Notes: generated from the letters alone by a model not told the origin. DNA of 64,000 nucleotides from Marinobacter subterrani (GCF_001045555.1 NZ_LFBU01000001.1:1922001-1986000), one strand, 5' to 3'; positions 29,215 to 39,121 are shown, counted from the first letter of the stretch. Numbers and translations are program-made.

Positions 29215-30099
29215 ATGAAGCTGATTATCGTCAGTGGCAGGTCCGGATCCGGCAAGAGTACCGCGCTCCATGTGCTGGAGGACCTCGGCTTCTATTGCAT
29301 AGACAATCTACCGATCGGCCTGCTGTTCCCCCTCACCCGGGAAGCCACAGGCCAGACCAGGCCGGGGAGACTCGGCAAGATGGCGGTGAGCATCGACGCT
29401 CGCAACCTGTCCGGAGAACTGGCCAACTTCGAGGAGATTTACCGTCGCCTCCAGGAGACCGGGGTTACAGTCGAAATCATCTTCCTGGATGCCGACGAAC
29501 AGTCCCTGCTGCAGCGCTTCCATGCTACCCGGCGCAAGCACCCGCTCAGCGATGACAAAACCTCGCTGAGAGAGGCAATCACCAGTGAAAAGAAACTCCT
29601 TGAGCCTCTATCCAAGCTCTCCGACCTTTATGTGAACACAACCGGCATGTCCATGTACGAACTTCGTGACATGATCAAACAGCGGGTTGTCGGGCGCAAG
29701 GATCAGGAACTGGCCCTGCTGTTCCAGTCGTTCGGTTTCAAGCACGGCGTACCGCTGGATTCCGATTATGTCTTCGACGTTCGGTGTCTGCCAAACCCAT
29801 ACTGGGACACCAGCTTGCGGAAGTATGTCGGCACCGATCAGCCGGTCATCGAGTTCCTGGAGAAGGAACCGGCGAGCCGTAAGATGATCGATGATCTGAA
29901 AGCGTTCCTGGACACATGGCTGCCCTCTTTCGCTGACAGCAACCGAAGCTACATGACCATATCCATCGGGTGCACCGGCGGCCAGCATCGGTCCGTGTAT
30001 GTCTGCGAGCAGCTGGGCGCTTACTACCGGCAACGTTACAGCAACGTGCAAGTGCGCCATACCGAACTGCCCCACCTGCAGACCCGCGAAGAGATCTGA
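29215..30099 (+). CDS. rapZ: RapZ RNase adapter / nucleotide-binding protein
   Basis: 294 residues from the ATG at 29215 (GAGG ten bases upstream; a TTG at 29209 is the alternative). The N-terminal P-loop is GRSGSGKS at 8-15; the C-terminal RNA-binding domain has SIGCTGGQHRSVYVCEQL. In E. coli RapZ guides RNase E to the GlmZ sRNA and so controls GlmS and amino-sugar supply for the cell wall. No glmZ-like RNA is visible here. Confidence 0.94.
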   Translation: MKLIIVSGRSGSGKSTALHVLEDLGFYCIDNLPIGLLFPLTREATGQTRPGRLGKMAVSIDARNLSGELANFEEIYRRLQETGVTVEIIFLDADEQSLLQRFHATRRKHPLSDDKTSLREAITSEKKLLEPLSKLSDLYVNTTGMSMYELRDMIKQRVVGRKDQELALLFQSFGFKHGVPLDSDYVFDVRCLPNPYWDTSLRKYVGTDQPVIEFLEKEPASRKMIDDLKAFLDTWLPSFADSNRSYMTISIGCTGGQHRSVYVCEQLGAYYRQRYSNVQVRHTELPHLQTREEI

Positions 30100-30106
30100 T
30101 CTGCCC

Positions 30107-30376
30107 ATGATTCGTCGCCCGATCACCATCATCAACAAGCTGGGGCTGCATGCCCGTGCCACGGCCAAGCTGGTTGCGACCGCCTCGAAATTCGATAGCA
30201 GCGTCCGGATCAGCGGCAAGGGACGGGATGTGGATGCCAAAAACATCATGCAGGTGATGATGCTGGCAGCCAGCAAAGGCACGGATGTCGAGCTCATTGC
30301 CGACGGGCCGGATGAAGAACAGGCCGTCGAGGCTCTGGCGGAGCTGATCAACGATTATTTTGGTGAGGGCGAGTAA
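30107..30376 (+). CDS. ptsO: Phosphocarrier protein NPr
   Basis: 89 residues from the ATG at 30107, seven bases after rapZ. An HPr-type domain with phosphorylated His15 in KLGLHARATAK. The position of regulatory Ser46 in HPr is replaced by KNIMQVMML sequence, as in NPr. It passes phosphate from PtsP to PtsN. Confidence 0.93.
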   Translation: MIRRPITIINKLGLHARATAKLVATASKFDSSVRISGKGRDVDAKNIMQVMMLAASKGTDVELIADGPDEEQAVEALAELINDYFGEGE

Positions 30377-30410
30377 ACGTGCCATCCGACAAACCGAATC
30401 AGGCAGCAAT

Positions 30411-30941
30411 ATGAAAGATCATCACGAAGATCACGACGCGCCGGAATATGACGGCCCCAGCAAATCCCAGCTCAAACGGGAAATGCACGCACTGCAGGAC
30501 CTTGGTAAACGGATGCTCGATCTGAGTAACGATCAGTTGGAGACGCTGCCGGTCAGCGATACCCTCAGGGCGGCCATCGAAGAATCCAGGCGTATCCGCC
30601 AGAACGAGGCCAGGCGGCGGCACCTGCAGTACATCGGCAAGGTCATTCGCCAGGAAGACGACCCCGAAGCGCTGGAAAAAGCCATCGACGCCTTTGATGC
30701 CGGCAGCGAGGAACACACCCGCCGACACCACCTGGCCGAACGCTGGCGCGACCGGATGATCGCGGAAGGCGATTCCGTTGTGGGCGAATTCTTCAACTAT
30801 TGCCCCGGCACAGACATGCAACACCTGCGCAACCTGGCCCGGAATGCCCGCAGGGATGTCGAAAAACAGAAAAATACCGGCCAGGCCAGGAAACTGTTCC
30901 GCTATCTTCGCGAATGCATCGACGACGCTGAAGCAGTGTGA
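30411..30941 (+). CDS. darP: Ribosome-associated protein DarP (YjgA, DUF615)
   Basis: 176 residues from the ATG at 30411 (AGGCAG upstream). Highly charged helical protein with GPSKSQLKREMHALQDLG and the later FFNYCPGTDMQHLRNLARNA segment, typical of YjgA/DarP. The family binds late 50S ribosomal precursors. It overlaps a longer frame that starts inside ptsO, but the family N-terminus supports this start. Confidence 0.92.
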   Translation: MKDHHEDHDAPEYDGPSKSQLKREMHALQDLGKRMLDLSNDQLETLPVSDTLRAAIEESRRIRQNEARRRHLQYIGKVIRQEDDPEALEKAIDAFDAGSEEHTRRHHLAERWRDRMIAEGDSVVGEFFNYCPGTDMQHLRNLARNARRDVEKQKNTGQARKLFRYLRECIDDAEAV

Positions 30942-30980
30942 AATCGGGGTCAGATGAAAAGTTCATCTGACCCCGATTTC
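30940..30980. terminator. Family A palindrome, copy 7
   Basis: A 19 bp perfect stem (30940-30958 with 30962-30980) overlapping the darP stop codon, followed by one more half unit ATCTGACCCC. It lies between convergent darP and the nitrilase gene. Confidence 0.75.
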
Positions 30981-30994
30981 ATCTGACCCCAATT

Positions 30995-31840
30995 TCAGGC
31001 TTTCAGGCGCCGGTGGTCCCAGACCGGCATGCGGTTACGGAGGCTGGTTAGCTGCCCGGCGTCCAACTCGGCAACAACCACACCCGGACCTTCACCAAGT
31101 TCCGTCACCACGCGACCCCAGGGGTCGCAGATCAGGCTGTGGCCATAGGTCCGCCGCCGCGAACTGTTCTGGCCACCCTGCCCCGCGGCCACCAGCCATA
31201 CCTGGTTTTCAATGGCCCGTGCCCGGATCAGCGGGTGCCAGTGGGCATCCCCAGTCTGCCAGGTGAATGCACTCGGCAGGCAGACCCAATCGGCTCCCTG
31301 TGCTCTCAACGCCCGGAACAGCTCGGGAAAGCGCAGGTCATAGCAGACTGCCAGGCCCAGTTTCCCTGCCGGCGTGTCCACGGTAACCACCTGCTCGCCC
31401 GCCTCGAAAGTGTCTGATTCACGATACTGGCCATGGGCATCGTCAACCATGGCATCGAACAGGTGAATCTTGTCGTAGCGGGCAACCTCTGCGCCCTGGT
31501 CATCAAAAACCAGGCAACTTGCCCGGACCCGGCCCGGAATATCGGAGCCATCCGGGCGCTTTGCCAGCGGCATGGAGCCACCCACAATCCAGAGGCCAAG
31601 CGCCCGGGCCTGTTCGGTAAGAAACGCCCGTATCACCGGCTCTGATCCGGCCTCCGTGCGGCCGCAGTCGATCATCTGTCCGGTTGCCAGAACCGCAAAA
31701 TTTTCCGGCAGCACGGCGACCGTTGCGCCCTGTGCGGCTGCTTCCGACAGCAGGCGTTCCGCTTCGGCCAGGTTGGTCGGGATATCGTGGCTGCTTACCA
31801 TCTGAATGGCGGCTACCCTGCCGGAAACACGCTCGCTCAT
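30995..31840 (-). CDS. Nitrilase-superfamily carbon-nitrogen hydrolase
   Basis: 281 residues from the ATG at 31840 (GGGAG upstream). The Glu-Lys-Cys triad of the superfamily is visible: Glu46 (PENFAVL), Lys in RYDKIHLFD and Cys in AVCYDLRFPEL. Nit1/NitA-type relatives hydrolyse deaminated glutathione as a repair reaction; that is a likely role but cannot be proven from sequence. It follows yhdP by 32 bases, as in pseudomonads. Confidence 0.88.
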   Translation of the reverse strand: MSERVSGRVAAIQMVSSHDIPTNLAEAERLLSEAAAQGATVAVLPENFAVLATGQMIDCGRTEAGSEPVIRAFLTEQARALGLWIVGGSMPLAKRPDGSDIPGRVRASCLVFDDQGAEVARYDKIHLFDAMVDDAHGQYRESDTFEAGEQVVTVDTPAGKLGLAVCYDLRFPELFRALRAQGADWVCLPSAFTWQTGDAHWHPLIRARAIENQVWLVAAGQGGQNSSRRRTYGHSLICDPWGRVVTELGEGPGVVVAELDAGQLTSLRNRMPVWDHRRLKA

Positions 31841-31872
31841 GACAGTCTCCCGTCGTAATTCACCAGAACCGA

Positions 31873-34800
31873 TTATTTGCCAGTATCGAATACCCGCTCC
31901 AACTCTACCACCGGCTCTTCCCATGTGCCCGTAACGCTGTAGGTTGCACTGGTCAGTCTGCTCAGCGGGTCGCCCAGAATCTTGTCCAGAACAAACAAGG
32001 CGCCGCCAATGGGCGCACTGGCGCCCATAAGCAGGGCCGCCAGGGGCAGATTCTGGGTGAGCGGCAGGACAACCACCAGGCGCATATCCAGCTGCTCGCT
32101 CGCCATATTCGTTGTTCCGCTGAGTTTAAAGGCACCAGAAGGCCCCACCACCTGGAGCTCGGGATCCAGCGTCAACAGGCCGTTGGTGAGCCGTGCCTTG
32201 CCCGAAATCGCATCGAACGCCACGCCCCGCTCATAGAGGTCGGAAAAATCGAGCTTGAGCCGGCGCCATAGCGTATCCGAGTTCAGCAGATTGAAAATAC
32301 GGAATAACTGGGCGGAACTGCTGCTTTCAAGAATTACGCCCTCGTCGAGTCTGATACTGACCGAACCATTGAGTTGCGACACCGCAAATTCATCCGGACG
32401 ACCCGGCCAGTCCAGATCCAGCTCAATCCGGGTGGCCTTGTTGGCAACCGGCACATCGGTATCAAAAAGGTCATTCAGGTCAGCCAGGGCACCACCGCTG
32501 ATGGAACCCTGGAATCGAGTTGTCTCCCGCGAATCGACAATGCTCCAGCTCATATCACCCAGCAGTGTCAGCGAATTGAGCCGCCCCTCTATGGCATTGA
32601 CGTTGAGCCGATTGGGTTCGGGGCGGAGCCGAAATGCCCAGCTTCCCAGAGAATCGGCATTCAGTTGGAGGTCGGCGATGGTCACATCAATGTCTGGCCA
32701 GTTGCCCATATCCAACGCCCGGAAGGCTTCGAGCTGCTCCTTGAGCGTGAGCAGCTCCGCAGAGGGTTTGACGTCGCCGTTGCCGCGCATAAGCCGAAGA
32801 ACCTCAAGATCAACCTGTACCGCCCCGGCATCATCGGGGATCACCACCCGTCCTTTGGCGCGCTTGGAGCTGGTTGTGACCACCCACCGATCGGGGAGAT
32901 CCAGGGCATTGATATCGATATCCCTGAGTACCTGGCTGCCGAGATTGAGGCGGCCAAGGTGAAGGTCAAACCCGGTTTCCTTCCACAAAAAATCAAACGC
33001 CAGCCGGTTTTCCCACTCCCCGGTAACGCCTAACCCGCCGGCTGCGGAAGGATTAATGACAGCGCGCAGGGGCGCTACCTCGCTAACAGATTTAGATAAC
33101 GGCTCGGGCCAGTCAACTGCCAACCCCTGGAGACTCGAACGCACCCGGATACCGGAGGCCGAATCCGCCCCCACATCAAGTTCAGCGATGTAGGGTACCT
33201 TCCCGCTGAGGCCAAAACCGGCGTTCGCTGAGAGCCCGGCGCGGGCAAAGATACCCGGCACCGGAAGGGTTCCTGACTGACGAATACTGAGCGCCTCCCC
33301 TGATTTGGCGCGACTGAAAGCCACAGCGACGGGATAACCAAGGAACGTCGCCGCCAGGGGCCCGCCAGAAAAGCCGTCTTCGCTGTGATAGGTGAGCGCG
33401 CCGTGAACATCCTCCCAGGAGAGACCGGCAGTGGCATAAGCCACCGAACCGTTTTCCACAGCGACCTTCGCCTCAACCACGGGTGGCTGCCCGGTGGCCA
33501 ATGGCAGATCAATCCCCAGGGCCAGTTGATACTGGCCGCCATAGTCGAGTTTCCGGGCTTCAGTTCCCGCCATGTCCCCCAGCGGGCTATTGTCCATCCA
33601 GTAGCCGATCGACTCACCCGGCACCATGGCCGATACATCCACTTTAATCCTGGCGCCCTCGTCTTCGGGCACGACTCTGACGGTGCCCGGATTCAGGTTC
33701 AGTCCCCCAGTCTCGCCGGCTTCGAGCTTGACCAGTGCGTTGCCGTTGTGGACCTCAACCCGGCCCCGGGCAGAGCGGACCTCCGGCCAGTCGTCGGAAT
33801 AGCGCACGGTCGCCTGGTCGAATTCGTAGGCCATTGAGGAAACAAAGGAATCTCTTGGGGCACCAGAACCTATCTGGCCATGACCGAAGTAGGTTCCGGA
33901 GCTGATATCCGCTTCAAGGATGGCCGTGGTCAGCCAGTCATAAAGCCCGGGGCTGACCACCTTGACCGGAACAAAGTCCGCCAGCATCGCTGCAGTGCCG
34001 TTTTTCAACGCCACTTTCAGGCCCAGATTGTCTTCACCCTCGCGATCCAGCTTCAGATCAAATGCGCCCTCGATTTGCGTGTTCTCTCCGTAGACCATGC
34101 GAATGTCATCCGAGAACACCCGGGTGATGGGGCCGTCCAGTCGCCAGGCAACCCGGCCGTCGAGTACCGGAAAGCTCCAGGCACTGCCGAAGAGCTGGGG
34201 AAAATCAAGGCTCACCGGTGTCTCACCAGCCGCCAACTGAACGTAACCGCCACTCCGGTCCAGAAAAATACCACCGTTCACCGAACCGACGCCCGGTGCG
34301 CCGCCATGGGCCCGAATACTGACATCCCGAAGCCGGCCGGTAAGCTCGAACTTTCCCGGGGACTGGTCGGGCAGGAAAACTTCAAGCTGATCAAGGAACC
34401 CGGCCGGCCGATAGTCGCGCAGTGCCCTCAGCGCCGGTTCGGGGAGAATCGGAAGCTGCGCTGCAAGGCGGCGAGCAGGCGCCAGTGGCAGCGCATCAGC
34501 GACGATTGACATGCCCCCCTTGGAAGGGGCCAGTCGCAGGCTGAACGGGGACACAATACCGCCATTCCAGGTCCATTGGAGCTGCTTGAGATGCCACTCG
34601 CCAAGGACCGGCGAACCCGGATCCTCCAGGTTTTCCCCGGCCATGACCTTTTCATGACGCCGCCAGCCAAATCGAGCCTGTATATCCTCCAGGGGCGCCA
34701 GCGACTGCTGCCCCACACCGAGCTGGAGGTAAGGTGTCTGAACGCTTCCATTGACCTGCTGCAAAACGCCATCCCTGAAGGTCAGCCAGGCTTCACCGCC

Positions 34801-35628
34801 CAGATCAAACCCTTCCACGCGAAGCGTCCGCCAATGGTATTCGTCAATCAAGCCGTCGAACAGCCGGCCGGAGTCCACGTCGAGATAAAGCTGCCCGGTG
34901 AAGTCGCCCCGGAAGAAGTGCCGCCCCACCAAGGCAAAACTCGCGAGTTGCTGGGTGGTGCCGGACTGCATGGCCCGGCCAGAGGCATGGAACAGCCCGC
35001 GGCGGTAAACCAGATCCAGTTGGGGAATATCCAGTTGGCGACGATTGCCCTGGCTGTCCCGAATGCCCAGATCCACCCGAGTAATCTTGACATAGGGGTC
35101 AGACAGCCAGTCCCCGGCAAGCTCCAGCCACTCGCGCAGCTGGTTGCTCACCGGCTCCGCCATTTCAGCACCGCGCACCGTCATATCGCCGCTCGGGCCT
35201 TGTTTAAGCGTCAGTTCCAGTCCGTCGGCTTCGAAATCCTCAAACACAATCCTCATTCGCATCAGCGAGGCAAGGGCGTCAAACCGGATATTGAGGTACT
35301 GCAGATTTGCCACAACATCGCCGGTTTGCGGATGGCGAACCCGGATATCACGGGCGGTAAAGGCAGGGTCAAGCCAGTACCAGCGGGACGACAGGCTGCC
35401 GATGCTGACCTCATGGCCCAAACGGTCGGAAAGCTCGCTGGCCAGATCATCGCGAAAGCTGTCAATGTTCTGGGTCAGCTGGCGCCCCAGCCCGGCATAG
35501 AGGGCGAAAAGCACCAGCACCAGAAGAAGCCCCCACCAGATCAGGCTGGAAAGGCGAGCCGCCAGACGAACCGGGGGGCTCTCTGGCAGATTTTCCGGAA
35601 GCGGCGGCTGTTGGTCGGCGGGGGACAT
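31873..35628 (-). CDS. yhdP: YhdP-family AsmA-like protein
   Basis: 1251 residues. One N-terminal membrane helix (about 28-50) is followed by a very long periplasmic region with repeated beta strands, of the AsmA/DUF3971 type, and an AsmA-like C-terminus. YhdP, TamB and YdbH are thought to form lipid channels bridging inner and outer membranes. It is the largest gene in the window and lies in the mreBCD-maf-rng-yhdP order known from other gammaproteobacteria. Confidence 0.92.
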   Translation of the reverse strand: MSPADQQPPLPENLPESPPVRLAARLSSLIWWGLLLVLVLFALYAGLGRQLTQNIDSFRDDLASELSDRLGHEVSIGSLSSRWYWLDPAFTARDIRVRHPQTGDVVANLQYLNIRFDALASLMRMRIVFEDFEADGLELTLKQGPSGDMTVRGAEMAEPVSNQLREWLELAGDWLSDPYVKITRVDLGIRDSQGNRRQLDIPQLDLVYRRGLFHASGRAMQSGTTQQLASFALVGRHFFRGDFTGQLYLDVDSGRLFDGLIDEYHWRTLRVEGFDLGGEAWLTFRDGVLQQVNGSVQTPYLQLGVGQQSLAPLEDIQARFGWRRHEKVMAGENLEDPGSPVLGEWHLKQLQWTWNGGIVSPFSLRLAPSKGGMSIVADALPLAPARRLAAQLPILPEPALRALRDYRPAGFLDQLEVFLPDQSPGKFELTGRLRDVSIRAHGGAPGVGSVNGGIFLDRSGGYVQLAAGETPVSLDFPQLFGSAWSFPVLDGRVAWRLDGPITRVFSDDIRMVYGENTQIEGAFDLKLDREGEDNLGLKVALKNGTAAMLADFVPVKVVSPGLYDWLTTAILEADISSGTYFGHGQIGSGAPRDSFVSSMAYEFDQATVRYSDDWPEVRSARGRVEVHNGNALVKLEAGETGGLNLNPGTVRVVPEDEGARIKVDVSAMVPGESIGYWMDNSPLGDMAGTEARKLDYGGQYQLALGIDLPLATGQPPVVEAKVAVENGSVAYATAGLSWEDVHGALTYHSEDGFSGGPLAATFLGYPVAVAFSRAKSGEALSIRQSGTLPVPGIFARAGLSANAGFGLSGKVPYIAELDVGADSASGIRVRSSLQGLAVDWPEPLSKSVSEVAPLRAVINPSAAGGLGVTGEWENRLAFDFLWKETGFDLHLGRLNLGSQVLRDIDINALDLPDRWVVTTSSKRAKGRVVIPDDAGAVQVDLEVLRLMRGNGDVKPSAELLTLKEQLEAFRALDMGNWPDIDVTIADLQLNADSLGSWAFRLRPEPNRLNVNAIEGRLNSLTLLGDMSWSIVDSRETTRFQGSISGGALADLNDLFDTDVPVANKATRIELDLDWPGRPDEFAVSQLNGSVSIRLDEGVILESSSSAQLFRIFNLLNSDTLWRRLKLDFSDLYERGVAFDAISGKARLTNGLLTLDPELQVVGPSGAFKLSGTTNMASEQLDMRLVVVLPLTQNLPLAALLMGASAPIGGALFVLDKILGDPLSRLTSATYSVTGTWEEPVVELERVFDTGK

Positions 35629-35668
35629 CCGGGCACCTTACGCCACTGGCCGGACGTGTGCCCCGGGA

Positions 35669-37150
35669 TCAGAGCAATACAACATCGTACTGCTCCTGAC
35701 TGTAGAACGGCTCTACCTGGAAGCGAATGGTTTTGCTGATGAAGGTCTCCAGGTCGGCCACGTTGTCGGATTCCTCGTCCAGCAGACGATCGACCACACT
35801 CTGTGAGGCCATGACCAGATAACTCTCAGCGTCGTAGGCGCGGTTGATCCGCAGGATTTCCCGGAACACCTCATAGCAAACGGTCTCCGTGGTTTTCAGG
35901 AATCCGCGACCATCACAGACCGGACAGGGCTCACACAGCACCTGGCCGAGACTCTCGGTGGTGCGCTTGCGAGTCATTTCCACCAGACCCAGCTCGGATA
36001 CGCCGGTAATCTTGGTTTTGGCGTGGTCCCGCTCCAGCATTTTCTCCAGCATGCGGTGCACCTGGCGCTGGTGCTCGGGGTCTTCCATGTCGATAAAATC
36101 AATAATGATGATGCCACCGAGATTTCGCAGACGCAGTTGGCGGCTGATGGCCCGGGCAGCTTCAAGATTGGTCTTGAAGATGGTTTCTTCCAGATTCCTG
36201 TGGCCGACAAACGCACCGGTATTGATATCGATGGTTGTCATGGCTTCGGTCTGATCAATAATCACGTAACCACCGGACTTGAGCTGAACCTTACGGCTCA
36301 GCGCCTTCTGGATTTCGTCTTCCACAGAGTAAAGATCAAATATTGGCCGCTCGCCCGGGTAATATTCGACTTTGTCAGCAAATTCAGCCACAAACTCATC
36401 AACAAAATCCATGACCCGCTGATGGCTCTCGCGGCTGTCAATGCGGACCTTCTCGGTCTGCGGCCGGATCAGGTCCCGGATGGTACGAATGAACAGCGGC
36501 AGGTCCTGGTAGACCGCGGCCGGTGCCTGAACCCTCGAGATCCGTTCGTGGATGGACTGGCTCAGCCGGTGCAGGTAGATCATGTCGCCAATCAGATCGC
36601 CCGCCGGGGCGGCTTCAGCGGCGGTCCGGATAATGTACCCCCCCTGCACCTCCGGATCCTCTGCTGACGCTTCCTCGATCAGGGATTTGAGGCGCGCCCG
36701 CTCATTCTCATCCTCGATCCTCTGGGAAATACCGACATGACTGACGCCGGGCATGAACACCAGGTACCGGGAGGGTATGGAAAGCTGGGTCGTCAGCCTC
36801 GCGCCTTTCGTGCCGATGGGGTCCTTGGTGACCTGAACCACCAGGGACTGACCCTCGCGGAGCAGACTGCGGATGTCAGGCACGGTTTTCGGTGAATCTG
36901 CCGGATCATCGCCATTGGACTGGCTCGGAACCACATCGGAGGCGTGAATAAACGCCGCCCGCTCCAGACCAATATCGACGAACGCAGCTTCCATACCGGG
37001 CAGCACCCGAACCACCTTACCCTTGTAGATGTTCCCCACGATGCCTTTCCGGCTGGTGCGTTCGATATAGGCTTCCTGCAGCATACCGTTTTCGACCAGA
37101 GCCACACGGGTTTCAACGGGGGTAACGTTGATCAGTATTTCTTCACTCAT
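35669..37150 (-). CDS. rng: Ribonuclease G
   Basis: 493 residues from the ATG at 37150. An S1 RNA-binding domain (about 36-125) is followed by the RNase E/G catalytic domain with TIDINTGAFVG and IIIIDFIDMEDPEHQ, which contain the metal-binding acids, and the CEPCPVCDGRG zinc-link motif. The long C-terminal scaffold of RNase E is absent, so this is RNase G. It matures 16S rRNA and degrades some mRNAs. Start overlaps the maf stop by four bases. Confidence 0.96.
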   Translation of the reverse strand: MSEEILINVTPVETRVALVENGMLQEAYIERTSRKGIVGNIYKGKVVRVLPGMEAAFVDIGLERAAFIHASDVVPSQSNGDDPADSPKTVPDIRSLLREGQSLVVQVTKDPIGTKGARLTTQLSIPSRYLVFMPGVSHVGISQRIEDENERARLKSLIEEASAEDPEVQGGYIIRTAAEAAPAGDLIGDMIYLHRLSQSIHERISRVQAPAAVYQDLPLFIRTIRDLIRPQTEKVRIDSRESHQRVMDFVDEFVAEFADKVEYYPGERPIFDLYSVEDEIQKALSRKVQLKSGGYVIIDQTEAMTTIDINTGAFVGHRNLEETIFKTNLEAARAISRQLRLRNLGGIIIIDFIDMEDPEHQRQVHRMLEKMLERDHAKTKITGVSELGLVEMTRKRTTESLGQVLCEPCPVCDGRGFLKTTETVCYEVFREILRINRAYDAESYLVMASQSVVDRLLDEESDNVADLETFISKTIRFQVEPFYSQEQYDVVLL

Positions 37151-37752
37151 TTCGTTTGGCTCTCCAGACTGCGTGGCCAGTGTTTCCAAACCGGGTAGCC
37201 GGCATCTGCCAGCAATACGGCGGTTTGCTCCAGTGGCAGACCAACCACGGCACTGTAGCTACCCCGGAGTTCATTGACAAAAATACCACCAAGGCCCTGA
37301 ATTCCATAACTTCCGGCCTTGTCCATCGGTTCACCGGTGGCGAGGTAGGCGCTTATCTCATCAGCAGACAGTCGCCGGAAGCCTACTTCGGTCACCACCA
37401 GTCGGGAATGACACTGGCCATCGCAAGCCAGCGCAACCGCGGTCATTACCTGGTGGGTGGCACCTGAGAGCCGGGCCAGGGTTGCGCAGGCCTCTGCTTC
37501 GCCAGACGGTTTGCCGAGGATCATGCCATCCAGAACCACGGAGGTATCCGAACCCAGCACCAGACAGCCCGGTGACGTTTGCGAGACCACCAGCGCTTTC
37601 TCCCGGGCCAGGCGTTCGACATAGTGTTCCGGCGCCTCACTCACTTCCGGCGTTTCATCGATATCGGCCGGAAGAACCGAAAAGCTGAGCCCGATCTGCT
37701 GCAACAGCTGCGCCCGACGCGGCGAGGCCGAAGCAAGAATGATTGACGACAT
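37147..37752 (-). CDS. Maf-family nucleoside triphosphate pyrophosphatase
   Basis: 201 residues. N-terminal LASASPRRAQLL and the LVLGSDTSVVLDG motif mark the Maf fold. The branch encoded between mreD and rng (E. coli YhdE) hydrolyses dTTP and UTP and modified forms. Two bases separate it from mreD upstream. Confidence 0.93.
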   Translation of the reverse strand: MSSIILASASPRRAQLLQQIGLSFSVLPADIDETPEVSEAPEHYVERLAREKALVVSQTSPGCLVLGSDTSVVLDGMILGKPSGEAEACATLARLSGATHQVMTAVALACDGQCHSRLVVTEVGFRRLSADEISAYLATGEPMDKAGSYGIQGLGGIFVNELRGSYSAVVGLPLEQTAVLLADAGYPVWKHWPRSLESQTK

Positions 37753-37754
37753 GG

Positions 37755-38234
37755 CTAACCCAGTTTGCGGTTAATATTGTCCAGCAGGATGGAGAATACC
37801 GGCCACGCCAGGGCGCTGGTCAGGGCCGGCCAGAGGTAGCTGAACCCGGCATCCTCGGCGCCCAGCAACTGCTTGATGAAGTGCACCAGCATCTGGTTGA
37901 TGCCCAGCAACAGGAACACCATCAGACACTGCTGGGGCATCGGGTACATGCGAAGGCGCTGGTGGATCGTGAGCACCAGGAAGGCAATGAGCGCCATGGC
38001 CATGGCATTTACACCGAGGGGCGTGGCTTCAAGGACATCCAGCAGCAGGCCGAGACACCAGGCCAGTAGAATGCCGAACTGGGCCGGCGCCCGGAAGGTC
38101 CAGTAGAAAACCACCAGACCCAGCCACTCAGGCCGGAATTCGAACCAGCCGATGGGAAACAGTGAAATGCTGAAAACCAGGGCGACGATAACGGAGAGAA
38201 CAAAAACCGGATAGCTGATCACCGACAACATCAA
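37755..38234 (-). CDS. mreD: Rod shape-determining protein MreD
   Basis: 159 residues, almost entirely hydrophobic with about five membrane helices and the MreD motif PIGWFEFRPEW. It belongs to the elongasome with MreB and MreC. Start overlaps the mreC stop by four bases. Confidence 0.94.
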   Translation of the reverse strand: MMLSVISYPVFVLSVIVALVFSISLFPIGWFEFRPEWLGLVVFYWTFRAPAQFGILLAWCLGLLLDVLEATPLGVNAMAMALIAFLVLTIHQRLRMYPMPQQCLMVFLLLGINQMLVHFIKQLLGAEDAGFSYLWPALTSALAWPVFSILLDNINRKLG

Positions 38235-39121
38235 TCCTGCCCTCCCTGCTCGGTACCTGCCCCGGAGGCACTTTCAGCAACCTGATCGCCTGCCGATTTC
38301 CCTTCTGGCGGAAACACCACCAACACCAGGCGACTCTGGTTCAGTTGCGCCTTCGGGGTCGCCTCGATGGATACAAACGGCTCACCGGGTTCCATGGTAA
38401 TACGGCTCACTTCAGCCACCGGGTAGCCCCGGGGGAATCGGCCACCGAGGCCGGAACTTACCAGCAGGTCGCCCTCGCGGATGTCGGCGGTATCTGGAAC
38501 ATGAACCAGATCAAGCGTATCGCTGTCGCCGGTGCCCAGCAGGATGGCCCGTAACCCGTTGCGCACCACTTCCACCGGAACCGCGTGGCTGCTGTCTGAC
38601 ACCAGCAGAACACGGGAGGTCAGCTGACTGCTCTGCACGACCTGCCCCATCAAACCGTGGGCATCGAGAATGGCCTGACCGGGCTTCACGCCATCCCGCC
38701 GGCCTTTGTTGATGATAATCTCATGGGAAAACGGATCCGGAGAGACGCCGACGACCTCACCGACGATGACCCGGTCGTCCAGCACTTCAGAGGAGTTCAT
38801 CAGGCGGCGCAGTTCATTGTTCTCGGAAGCGAGGGCCGCGTACTTGAGGGCTCGGCGCTCAAGAATCAGCAAACGGGCCCGGAGGTCTTCGTTCTCCTCC
38901 TGCAGGTCCTGTTTATTGACAAAGAGCCCCGCCACCCAATCGGAGAATTCGTAGGGCGCATTGCCAAGCCAGTACACCGGCGCCAGGCCCGTGGCAATGG
39001 TGCTGCGCACGGATGAGAGCTTGTCGAAACGCGCATCGGCAACCACAAGGGCTGCCGATACGAGAAGAACCAGGAAGAGCCTGAAACCGGGAACAGGCCC
39101 CTGGACAAAGATCGTTTTAAT
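38231..39121 (-). CDS. mreC: Rod shape-determining protein MreC, apparent ATT start
   Basis: 296 residues if started at ATT 39121. A signal anchor (about residues 12-28) is followed by a coiled coil (55-90) and the periplasmic MreC beta domain. The first ordinary start codon in frame, GTG at 39046, falls inside the membrane helix and has no binding site. The ATT has GGGGAGG seven bases upstream, and the product then begins xKTIFVQGP, matching E. coli MreC MKPIFSRGP. A stop codon lies eight codons above, with no other start between. MreC links MreB to the cell-wall synthases. Confidence 0.88.
   Translation of the reverse strand: MKTIFVQGPVPGFRLFLVLLVSAALVVADARFDKLSSVRSTIATGLAPVYWLGNAPYEFSDWVAGLFVNKQDLQEENEDLRARLLILERRALKYAALASENNELRRLMNSSEVLDDRVIVGEVVGVSPDPFSHEIIINKGRRDGVKPGQAILDAHGLMGQVVQSSQLTSRVLLVSDSSHAVPVEVVRNGLRAILLGTGDSDTLDLVHVPDTADIREGDLLVSSGLGGRFPRGYPVAEVSRITMEPGEPFVSIEATPKAQLNQSRLVLVVFPPEGKSAGDQVAESASGAGTEQGGQD

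Noticed and set aside
30940..30980. Family A copies as insertion sequence ends
   Set aside because: No transposase between any pair and no target duplications; they occur singly as complete palindromes.
34576..35739. 387-codon frame antisense to yhdP
   Set aside because: Shadow frame opposite a conserved gene, no binding site or recognisable domain.
38231..39046. mreC starting at GTG 39046
   Set aside because: This would cut away half of the membrane anchor and has no Shine-Dalgarno; the upstream ATT fits better.
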